Origin: a bacterium
GTDB lineage: Bacteria; Patescibacteriota; Gracilibacteria; UBA1369; LOWO2-01-FULL-3
DNA length: 13,454 nucleotides
Reading direction: 5' to 3'
Assembly: GCA_027622635.1 (NCBI GenBank)
Contig: JAQBYK010000020.1
Span: forward strand, 1 to 13,454
Translations under genes and position numbers: made by a program
Shown: positions 5,863 to 12,801 of the stretch, one piece after another
How positions within the stretch are numbered: position 1 is the stretch's first letter
Layout: every line of letters starts with the position of its first letter
Notes under the pieces: model-generated
Told to the model about the DNA's origin: nothing
Database searches by the model: none
What the model saw: only the letters and a program-made list of their open reading frames with translations

Positions 5863-6569
5863 AATCCAGGCTCCAGATTCAGTATAAGTATATCTCCGCT
5901 GGCATCTCTGAAGGCCGCCTCGAAAATATCAGTATCGTAGCTGAAATCCGCTCCTCTTCTTGTTCCGTTATCGTTTGTAATTATTCTGTCTTCAGTGTAT
6001 CCAATTACAATTAGCATGTGGTATCCAGGATAAGGATAGTAAGGATTTTTTAGGATGTCTCCTGTTATAGGAACTATCACAGGGTGATTAAAGTCGATTG
6101 ATTCTTTGATATCGTCAATATGCGCATTTTTTATGATTTTGATTTCATGATCCTTGAGCTTATAGTATCCCATTATGAATTTTTTCATGTCTTGAGCGTA
6201 TAAATCGTGGTGTCCTCCCATATTTTTGTTTTGCCAGTCAATCATGTCCAAAATAATCTCATTTGCTTCTTCTTTGCTTATAGTCACTCCCTTTTCGTAA
6301 TTTATTGCCTGAAGAAGTGCGGCTTCTTCGCAACTTTCTTCATGAAAGACCCAGTTTTCCTCTGTTTGAAGCGGTGCTTGTGTTATAAATTGTACTTCAA
6401 GATAATTCCCTTTTTTTTCCTCGTTTTTTACTATTTCCAGTGTAGCGACATTTTCTCTATCAACCTTTTGTCTGTAAACTACTTTTTCTATTTTTGGAGT
6501 TGCGAAAAGAGCTCCGGAAAGAATAAGCATTATTGCAATCAGTGATATTAGAAGTTTCTTACTTCTCAT
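5859..6569 (-). CDS. Exported or membrane-anchored C39-like (papain-fold) cysteine peptidase
   Basis: The 236-residue protein starts with a signal peptide or anchor: basic MRSKK, then a hydrophobic core at residues 6-22 and a possible cleavage after ALFA (20-23). The mature part looks like the Peptidase_C39_2 family, with EESCEEAALL at 77-86 (Cys80 as nucleophile), PGYHMLIVIGYTED at 181-194 (His184) and NDNG at 199-202 supplying the third residue. It lacks the ABC-transporter fusion of bacteriocin C39 proteases, so it is a stand-alone extracytoplasmic peptidase; the substrate is unknown. Its ATG lies inside the end of murJ (11-base overlap, no Shine-Dalgarno), so translation is probably coupled to murJ and a cell-envelope role is plausible. 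All three expected catalytic positions are present. Confidence 0.8.
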   Translation of the reverse strand: MRSKKLLISLIAIMLILSGALFATPKIEKVVYRQKVDRENVATLEIVKNEEKKGNYLEVQFITQAPLQTEENWVFHEESCEEAALLQAINYEKGVTISKEEANEIILDMIDWQNKNMGGHHDLYAQDMKKFIMGYYKLKDHEIKIIKNAHIDDIKESIDFNHPVIVPITGDILKNPYYPYPGYHMLIVIGYTEDRIITNDNGTRRGADFSYDTDIFEAAFRDASGDILILNLEPGF

Positions 6570-8160
6570 AGTTAGGTTTTTTGAAAATCCTGTCTAAAAT
6601 ATATCTTATGCTTCCAAGTTCTGAGGATTTAAGAAGGAAGGCCATTAGGAAAAATGTTCCGGCTCCGATGAATAGTCTTAATAAATGTGATAATTTTATT
6701 GCGACTATTCCTTCCAGGGATTGGCTTAAGATTATTGCAATTGCCATTATTCCGCTTGCGACGATAGTTTTGGATACACTTTTAACGAAGCTCTTGTAGG
6801 AGAATGTTTGTAAATGTTTTCTTAAGAAAATTAGCATTGTCGCAATGTAAAAGATGAAACCTGTCGTAAATCCAATTGAAAACCAATGGATGCCATATTT
6901 AGGAGCTATGAAAATTGTAATCAGTGATATGATTACCATTCCTCCAAGATTTATCAGCATGGGGGTTAATGTATTTTGAAGAGCGTAAAATCCCCTTGCC
7001 AGTATATGTGCCAGACTTTCAAATGGTATTGAAATTGCAAAGAAAAATAGTAGCAAGGAGGTTAGTCTAATGGATTTTTCATCGAATACTCCACCACTTA
7101 GAATTAACTCTACCAGCGGTGTTGAAAGTGTCATTACACCAACTGCTGCAGGGATTGTGAAGAATAGAATTCTCTGCATGGTTTTTTGTATGTGCTCTGT
7201 GTAGGCCTTGTAGTCCTTTTTGTTTGCCGCATCTGCAAGGTAAGGAAATACTGCTGTTGCAAATGCAATGCCAAACAGGCTTACCGCGAAGCTTTGAATA
7301 TTTCTGGCAAAGTGGAATGCGGCCAGTCCTCCTTCCATTATGCTTATTCCTACAATTGCAAATATGTATAAGTTGATTTGCCAGGCTATAAGCCCTATGG
7401 ATTTTGGTATCATCAATTTGATGATTTTTTTGAATCCGGGAGTCATTATATCCGCTGATGGTTTATATCTATATTCAGTTGTTGTTAGGTCAATAATTCG
7501 AATCAGACAGTGCAATGTTGCTCCAATCAATACACCAACCGAGGCTGAATAAATACCTATTTTATCGGTTAGGAATATTATTCCCAGTATGATACCCAGG
7601 TTATATAGAATTGGTGAGAGTGCATATGATACAAAGTGTTTATAGCTCATTAAAATGTTTCCGACTGTGTTACTTATAGCGAATAAGATTGATGAGCCGA
7701 GCATGAGTCTTGTCATATTTATTATGTCATTTTGCATTTGCACAGTGGCATCACCAAAAATAATGTGAATGATTTGTGTCATAAATATGAATGCGATAAG
7801 GGCTATCCCCCCTATTGCTACAACTGCCCAGGTAAGCATAGTATTTGCTATTTTGTAGGCTTCCTCTTTATCCTTCACTAAGTACTCTGTAAATACTGGC
7901 AGAAAAGCTGCGGAAAGTGCTCCGGCGATGAATAGATTGAATAGGACATCCGGTATTAGGAATGATGCGTTGTATGTGTCTGTTGCCGTAGTTGTGCCGA
8001 AATTTACCGCTATTATACGATCTCTAATAAGTCCAATCGCGTAGCTCAGGAATGAAGTGATGGCTATAATAGCTGTTGCACTGCCTATTCCTATTGGTTG
8101 AAATATCTTTTTTCGCATGAGGTTATAGTGCTGGATTTTAGTTGCAAATGCAAGATTCAT
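6559..8160 (-). CDS. murJ: MurJ/MviN-family lipid II flippase, divergent motif variant
   Basis: This polytopic protein of 533 residues (E. coli MurJ 511) has about 14 hydrophobic segments and would move lipid II across the membrane for peptidoglycan synthesis. Family landmarks are SYAIGLIRDRIIA (39-51), TATDTYNASF (58-67), GALSAAFLPVFTEY (80-93) and FARNIQSFAVSLFG near 284-297. Of the residues essential in E. coli, matches to R24, D39 and R270 are kept (Arg46, Asp61, Arg286), while the positions of R18, N49, R52, E57 and E273 hold Tyr40, Asp71, Phe74, Ala79 and Gln289. The IPD-LFNL-AGAL form resembles that of CPR bacteria as I remember it. The family usually begins near MRKK, so the true start may be 8118 (residue 15); neither start has a Shine-Dalgarno sequence. 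TTGACA occurs twice upstream (8176-8181, 8192-8197, minus strand) but without a good -10. Confidence 0.9.
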   Translation of the reverse strand: MNLAFATKIQHYNLMRKKIFQPIGIGSATAIIAITSFLSYAIGLIRDRIIAVNFGTTTATDTYNASFLIPDVLFNLFIAGALSAAFLPVFTEYLVKDKEEAYKIANTMLTWAVVAIGGIALIAFIFMTQIIHIIFGDATVQMQNDIINMTRLMLGSSILFAISNTVGNILMSYKHFVSYALSPILYNLGIILGIIFLTDKIGIYSASVGVLIGATLHCLIRIIDLTTTEYRYKPSADIMTPGFKKIIKLMIPKSIGLIAWQINLYIFAIVGISIMEGGLAAFHFARNIQSFAVSLFGIAFATAVFPYLADAANKKDYKAYTEHIQKTMQRILFFTIPAAVGVMTLSTPLVELILSGGVFDEKSIRLTSLLLFFFAISIPFESLAHILARGFYALQNTLTPMLINLGGMVIISLITIFIAPKYGIHWFSIGFTTGFIFYIATMLIFLRKHLQTFSYKSFVKSVSKTIVASGIMAIAIILSQSLEGIVAIKLSHLLRLFIGAGTFFLMAFLLKSSELGSIRYILDRIFKKPNYEK

Positions 8161-8207
8161 GGGAATCTAGCGATCTGTCAAACACAGGGTATGTCAATGG
8201 CACTGGA

Positions 8208-8236
8208 TTGTTATTTTTACTCTGTTATTGTATAAT
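8208..8236 (+). promoter_or_regulatory. Sigma-70-type promoter of the transporter-HEAT / phosphatase / queA operon
   Basis: TTGTTA (8208-8213, 4 of 6), a 17-base spacer and a perfect TATAAT (8231-8236). The expected start is near 8243, giving a leader of about 28 bases that ends in an A-rich stretch before the ATG at 8271. It is the best plus-strand promoter found in the window. Confidence 0.65.
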
Positions 8237-8243
8237 ACGTTGA

Positions 8244-8257
8244 CGGGTTTGCGCCCG
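8244..8257 (+). other. Short GC-rich hairpin at the predicted 5' end of the mRNA
   Basis: CGGGT pairs with GCCCG (four G-C pairs and one T-G) around a TTGC loop, right at the predicted transcript start and just before the A-rich leader. No T-run follows, so it is not a terminator. It may protect the 5' end; function unproven. Confidence 0.3.
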
Positions 8258-8270
8258 AATAAAAACAAAA

Positions 8271-10652
8271 ATGTACCAAAATTCAGAGCAAATATCATTT
8301 TTAAGTAGAGTATTTAATGTTCATCCCGGAGAGTGGTCTCGGATAGCTCTTGCATGGTTGATCCGATTCTTTTATCGATATGGATTTGTTGTCGGTTGGA
8401 CGGTGTTGGTTGCTATGTTCGCGTCTCATTATGGAATATATTCTCTGCCTTACTTACTTGTTCTAGCCGCTTTATTTACGGTTTTAGGTAGTTTGATTTA
8501 TTCTACCTTCCTTGGAAGGGTAAGAGTCGAGCTTTTGTTAATTGGAAGCGTCTTTGCTACAGGAGCATTGCTTTATCTCGCAATTCAAATGTACTCTTAC
8601 AGCCTGACGTGGTTTTTTTCTTTGCTGATTGTTGCCATAGCAGTGTTTTTGAATCAATTTAAGATAATTCTTAACTCTTACGTTGAGGAAATGTTTACTC
8701 CTTTGGAAAGCGAGAGGGCATTCCCTCTTATTGAGGCGGCAGACACCTTTGCCGGTATTTTTGCCGGAATAACAGTTTTATCTCTGGCCAATAATGTTGA
8801 AACTGTGAATATGATTTATCTTTGGGCCGCTGCTGTTTTTCTAACAATCCCATTTATTCTTTATTATGAGAATTTTGATGTAAGAGTAACTCTTGTTGTC
8901 CGGAAGCGAAGAAAGAGAAAAGCAATTGGAATTGTTGCTAAGTTCAAAAAAGCTTTTTCGTGTAAGGATCATATCTCGTATATACGTGGATTATTCGGGA
9001 TAGTCTTTTTCCAGTGGTTTTTGTTTAATCTTTTGGAATTTCAGTATACCAAGGCTGTTTATCAAAATGTTTCCGGTTTGATATTGGATGCCGGAAGCGG
9101 ATTTCAACATGCTTTCGTACATGATTTAGGTATTCTTTTCCTTTTGTTTAGTGCTTCAGCCTTGCTAGTACAACTGTTCTTTGGAAGTCGTTTGTTAGAT
9201 AGTTTAGGTGTATTTGGAACAATGTTGATTCATCCAATTGTCACTTTTCTTAGTTTTATAGGTATGATTTGGAACTTCAATTATGCCAGCGCTGTTTTAG
9301 CAAAAAATAATTATACAATTACATCCGTATTGCATAATAATGCCTATCACAGCTCCTATTATGCCATCAAACATGATTTACGGGAATATGTCAGGGAATT
9401 ATTGGAAGGTGTTGTTCGTCCTTTTGGAGCAATATTTGGAACTGTAACTTTGATACTTTTACAACGGTTTTTTACCGGTCCGGCCTTAATTTTGGCTATC
9501 AATTTGGCTATGGTTAAGGTTGTTGTAATAATTTTTGTAGGTACTTATCTTCTTCAGAGAAAATATACAAGAGTCGCAATCCATGATTTGCTACACTCAA
9601 AAGACAGAAATATAAGAATTAACGCAATTGATATTTTGTCTCAAAAAGGGCACCGTTATGGTGTTCGCTATTTAAAGGAAGTCCTTTTAGATAAAAGTGA
9701 ATCTGTTTCCATAAAGGCAAAGGTTCTTAGGGCACTTGCTGAATTGCAAGAAGTTAATGCATTGCCATCAATAATTTCTTGTCTGAATTCCAAATATTCT
9801 GCGATCAAAAATGCTGCGCTTGATACACTTGCTTCTTATAAAGTTTTTAGAAATACCGGTAATAAGGCTATTTTTGCAAAGTATCATTTGGAGTCTTCTT
9901 TAAAGAGGCTTTACCTTCGTGAGGATGATTCTGAAATTATTAGCAAAATCATCTATCTAATGTCATCCCTTGGTAGTGTTTCAACTATAGAATTTTTACA
10001 TGGTGTGCTTAAACATTCTGATTTAAATCATCGGTGCGAGGCCATGTTGGCATTAGCGAAATATGGCGATGAAAATATCTCTGTATTCCTCGAGCCATTC
10101 CTTCAATCGAAAATGTCAAAGGAGCGAATCTGTACTGCAATTGCTCTTTTCCCTTTCGAAGATTATAGAGAGGATTCTCTTAAAATGATCCATGAATTTC
10201 TGCATTCCGATAAGTCTGAAAAAAAATCCCTGGCTTTATATGCTATTGGTGAGCTTGGGTTGAGTGGCAATCGTAAAATTTGCAGACTATATTTGAAGTC
10301 CAAGGATAAAGAGTTAAAGTCTGCTGCCGCTATTGCTTTGGCTAAAATGTCTTATAGGGAATCAATTGCCCCAATAGTTGATTTGCTATTTTCACAGGAT
10401 GAGTCTTTTGTTAAGGAATTTAAATTGTCTCTTAGGAGTGTCAGTCCTCGAATTCTGAAAAAAGTAAATAATATTTTGGAGCGAATTGCCTCCAGTGAGG
10501 TGGAAAAGGTTCTTCAGAAAAGAAATGCTGACTCTCTTCTTGAATTGGATAATAATGCTTTAATCAGTCTTAGGAAGCTTTATCATCTTCTTGGTGAATA
10601 TGGTGAAGTTGAAATGATTGATGGTGTTTTGGCCCTTAACCGTTCTTCATGA
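8271..10652 (+). CDS. NTT/MFS-type membrane protein fused to C-terminal HEAT repeats
   Basis: The 793-residue protein has two parts. Residues about 20-430 hold some 11-12 membrane helices with hallmarks of the nucleotide-transporter-like (Npt/Tlc) branch of MFS proteins: ESERAFPLIEAADTFAG (near 146-162) and RELLEGVVRPFGAIFG (near 375-390). From about 435 the chain is soluble and made of HEAT-type paired helices, for example NIRINAIDILSQ (447 onward), KAKVLRALAEL, RCEAMLALAKYG, KKSLALYAIGEL and KSAAAIALAKMS (near 683-694). The cytosolic HEAT array should bind another protein. Similar NTT-HEAT fusions occur in several bacteria, but their role is not settled, and ATP/ADP exchange should not be assumed. 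The stop overlaps the phosphatase start (ATGA, 4 bases), so both are probably made together; a sensor role is my inference. The start follows an A-rich leader with no Shine-Dalgarno sequence. Confidence 0.85.
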   Translation: MYQNSEQISFLSRVFNVHPGEWSRIALAWLIRFFYRYGFVVGWTVLVAMFASHYGIYSLPYLLVLAALFTVLGSLIYSTFLGRVRVELLLIGSVFATGALLYLAIQMYSYSLTWFFSLLIVAIAVFLNQFKIILNSYVEEMFTPLESERAFPLIEAADTFAGIFAGITVLSLANNVETVNMIYLWAAAVFLTIPFILYYENFDVRVTLVVRKRRKRKAIGIVAKFKKAFSCKDHISYIRGLFGIVFFQWFLFNLLEFQYTKAVYQNVSGLILDAGSGFQHAFVHDLGILFLLFSASALLVQLFFGSRLLDSLGVFGTMLIHPIVTFLSFIGMIWNFNYASAVLAKNNYTITSVLHNNAYHSSYYAIKHDLREYVRELLEGVVRPFGAIFGTVTLILLQRFFTGPALILAINLAMVKVVVIIFVGTYLLQRKYTRVAIHDLLHSKDRNIRINAIDILSQKGHRYGVRYLKEVLLDKSESVSIKAKVLRALAELQEVNALPSIISCLNSKYSAIKNAALDTLASYKVFRNTGNKAIFAKYHLESSLKRLYLREDDSEIISKIIYLMSSLGSVSTIEFLHGVLKHSDLNHRCEAMLALAKYGDENISVFLEPFLQSKMSKERICTAIALFPFEDYREDSLKMIHEFLHSDKSEKKSLALYAIGELGLSGNRKICRLYLKSKDKELKSAAAIALAKMSYRESIAPIVDLLFSQDESFVKEFKLSLRSVSPRILKKVNNILERIASSEVEKVLQKRNADSLLELDNNALISLRKLYHLLGEYGEVEMIDGVLALNRSS

Positions 10653-11800
10653 TTTTTTTGCGAAAAAGTATAATTCGAAAATTGTTTATTGATCTTTTGT
10701 TTTTTTGTTTGACTGTTATTGCTCTGTCCTTTGTTTATTTCTATTTTGCTGCTGAGAAATCACTTCCATTTAACTATTTTCTGATTGTTTTGGGAGTTTT
10801 CTTAATTAGTTTTCTTATTATTTATTATTTTGATGTTTTGAAACCTTTGAATATTATTCTAGCTCAAATGCAGGCGATTTTGGCCGGAAAACCCCACAAG
10901 AGAATTTATACTGATAGGGTTGATGAAATAGGGATTATAGCTCATTTCTTTAATCAGGTAACTAAAGGCTTAGGTTCCGTGGGTAGTGATATGAAAGATC
11001 GTGATAGGATTTTGGGGGAGTTGGACATTGCTTCTGAATTGCAGAGGGATATACTTCCTACTGAAAGTCCGATGATTAAAGGTCTTCAAGTTGTTGCAAA
11101 AAACAAACCTGCTACTGAGCTTGGTGGGGATAGTTTTAATTTTTTTGAGTCCGGTAATAAGTATTATATTTATATTGGAGATGTTACCGGTCATGGAATT
11201 GCAGGCGGTCTTATAATGTCTATGGTTGATTCACTGATAAATGTCTTTACCGAGATGTATGGGTCCGCTTACGACATACTTCTTCATGTAAATCGCTTTG
11301 TTAAACAGCATATAAAGAAGGCTATGTTTATGACCTTGGTTATGCTTTCCTGGGATCAAGAAAAGCAAGTCATGACATATGTGGGAGCAGGGCATGAGCA
11401 TATTTTGGTTTATAGAGCCGCTACCGGCGAGTGTGAGGCAATTGTAAGCGGAGGAATAGCTCTTGGAATGGTTCTGGATAATTCTAAATTGATCAAGGAA
11501 ACCGTAGTTCCACTTGGTGTAGGCGATTTTGTTGTTCTATATACCGATGGCATTACCGAGGCTAGGAATGTCAATGATGAACTTTTTGGTCTGGATAGAC
11601 TGAAACAGCTTGTAGAAGAATATGCCGCCAAGTATTCTGCTGAAGGCGTTAATTATCATATTGCTAAGGATGTTTCGTCTTTTATAAGTGGGGCTACTCA
11701 GTTGGACGATATTACACTTATCACCATCAAGAGATATGATATTGAAAAAGAGAGTGTTGATGTTAATGTGAAAGATAGAAGTACTAACTGGAGTGAGTAA
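10649..11800 (+). CDS. Membrane-bound HAMP-SpoIIE-type PP2C serine phosphatase
   Basis: In 383 residues: two membrane helices (about 12-33 and 42-61) joined by a loop of only about eight residues, a HAMP domain (about 62-112; LKPLNIILAQ, then DEIGIIAHFFNQV at 92-104), a linker helix ending in ASELQRDILP (128-137), and a SpoIIE/RsbU-type phosphatase (about 145-362). Metal-binding and catalytic motifs are complete: GGDSFNFF with Asp161, GDVTGHG with Asp178, GAGHEH at 246-251, LYTDGITEA with Asp300, and DDITL at 353-357. Relatives dephosphorylate STAS antagonists to free a sigma factor from its kinase. The kinase and STAS genes are about 10 kb away at the left end of this window, and are the obvious but untested partners. 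The gene overlaps the HEAT transporter gene by 4 bases and queA by 1. About 25 charged residues follow the domain. Confidence 0.93.
   Translation: MIFLRKSIIRKLFIDLLFFCLTVIALSFVYFYFAAEKSLPFNYFLIVLGVFLISFLIIYYFDVLKPLNIILAQMQAILAGKPHKRIYTDRVDEIGIIAHFFNQVTKGLGSVGSDMKDRDRILGELDIASELQRDILPTESPMIKGLQVVAKNKPATELGGDSFNFFESGNKYYIYIGDVTGHGIAGGLIMSMVDSLINVFTEMYGSAYDILLHVNRFVKQHIKKAMFMTLVMLSWDQEKQVMTYVGAGHEHILVYRAATGECEAIVSGGIALGMVLDNSKLIKETVVPLGVGDFVVLYTDGITEARNVNDELFGLDRLKQLVEEYAAKYSAEGVNYHIAKDVSSFISGATQLDDITLITIKRYDIEKESVDVNVKDRSTNWSE
11790..11793 (+). promoter_or_regulatory. Ribosome binding site of queA
   Basis: GGAG lies 6 bases before the queA ATG, inside the last codons of the phosphatase gene. 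It is the only well-placed Shine-Dalgarno sequence found at a gene start in the window, and it supports the start at 11800. Confidence 0.55.
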
Positions 11801-12801
11801 TGAAAACCGAGCAATTTAATTTCGATTTGCCTGAAAGGTTTATAGCTCAAAATCCGACAACTCCCCGGGATCATTGTAAGTTGTTTGTTTATGACTGTGC
11901 TAAAAACAAAATTTTTCACAAAAAATTTTTCGAGTTGGATGAATTCTTGTGTGAGAGTGATGTTTTGGTTCTCAACAAGTCAAAAGTTTTACCTGCCAGG
12001 GTGAGGTTTGATGGGAAGGAATTGTTCATTTTGGAGAAGGATGGATCTGATAGATTTTTGGCAATGGTTCATCCCGGTAGGTATTTCAAGGTCGGACGGG
12101 AATTTGCCGTAGGTGATTTGAATTGTTCTGTGATCTCGATTAATAAGGATGGTGTTCGCCTTATTCATGCAAGCGGTGATTTGTATCAATTTGGTGAGGC
12201 TCCTCTACCTCCTTATATCAAAAATAGCGATTCCGGTTTTGATGAATATCAAACGGTTTACGCTGAGGACGAGGGTAGTGTTGCCGCACCCACTGCAGGA
12301 CTTCATTTTACGGATGATTTATTAAAGAGGATTTTTGATCGTGGTATAGCAATAGAAAAATTGATTTTGCATGTTGGTAGGGGAACTTTTTTGCCTGTTA
12401 GCTCAGAAAATATTGAAGGTCATGTTATGCATGAGGAGTCTTATATTTTCTCTGGTACTTCCGCTGCTGTGCTCAATAAGGCAAAAAGTCTTGGAAGTAG
12501 AGTTATTGCTGTGGGAACTACCAGTGTAAGAGTTTTGGAAAGTTCTTATGATAATGGTTTTTCGCCCGGGATCGGGTCAACCGATATATTCATTTATCCG
12601 GGTCACTACTCCTTTAAAGCTGTTGATGGATTAATAACTAATTTTCATTTACCAAAAAGCACTTTATTAATGCTTGTTGCCTCATTTCTAGAGAATAAAG
12701 GTATTAAGGATCCTATTGATAGAATTAAGAAACTCTATAAAATCGCGATGGAGAATGAGTATCGTTTTTATAGTTTTGGGGATGCCATGATGATTATTTG
12801 A
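11800..12801 (+). CDS. queA: S-adenosylmethionine:tRNA ribosyltransferase-isomerase (queuosine synthesis)
   Basis: QueA moves the ribosyl part of SAM onto preQ1-modified tRNA to make epoxyqueuosine. The 333-residue length is slightly below the usual 340-350. Family blocks are present in order: ERFIAQNP (12-19), VLNKSKVLPARV (57-68), GEAPLPPYI (132-140), YQTVYAEDEGSVAAPTAGLHFT (150-171 in full), HVGRGTFLPV (191-200), HVMHEE (208-213), VGTTSVRVLES (238-248), TNFHLPKSTLLMLVASF (280-296) and FYSFGDAMMI at the end. Nothing essential seems lost. It is the last gene of the HEAT-transporter/phosphatase operon (TAATG overlap); no functional link with those genes is evident. No tgt, queG or queuosine precursor gene is in the window. 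Its end overlaps the convergent peptidase gene by 8 bases. Confidence 0.96.
   Translation: MKTEQFNFDLPERFIAQNPTTPRDHCKLFVYDCAKNKIFHKKFFELDEFLCESDVLVLNKSKVLPARVRFDGKELFILEKDGSDRFLAMVHPGRYFKVGREFAVGDLNCSVISINKDGVRLIHASGDLYQFGEAPLPPYIKNSDSGFDEYQTVYAEDEGSVAAPTAGLHFTDDLLKRIFDRGIAIEKLILHVGRGTFLPVSSENIEGHVMHEESYIFSGTSAAVLNKAKSLGSRVIAVGTTSVRVLESSYDNGFSPGIGSTDIFIYPGHYSFKAVDGLITNFHLPKSTLLMLVASFLENKGIKDPIDRIKKLYKIAMENEYRFYSFGDAMMII

Noticed and set aside
6207..6545. Plus-strand open frame of 112 codons
   Set aside because: It lies antisense to the signal-peptide and catalytic Cys region of the C39-like peptidase, with a Phe/Cys-rich composition typical of shadow frames and no domain.
8165..8197. Two minus-strand TTGACA hexamers before murJ as a promoter
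   Set aside because: No acceptable -10 lies 16-18 bases downstream of either, so the murJ promoter is left unassigned.
8271..9560. Calling the membrane domain a proven ADP/ATP translocase
   Set aside because: Only general NTT/MFS motifs are visible by eye; substrate-specific residues cannot be confirmed without a profile search.
527..12801. UGA recoding as glycine (Gracilibacteria-type code)
   Set aside because: TGA serves as a stop in two genes and no conserved gene contains in-frame TGA.
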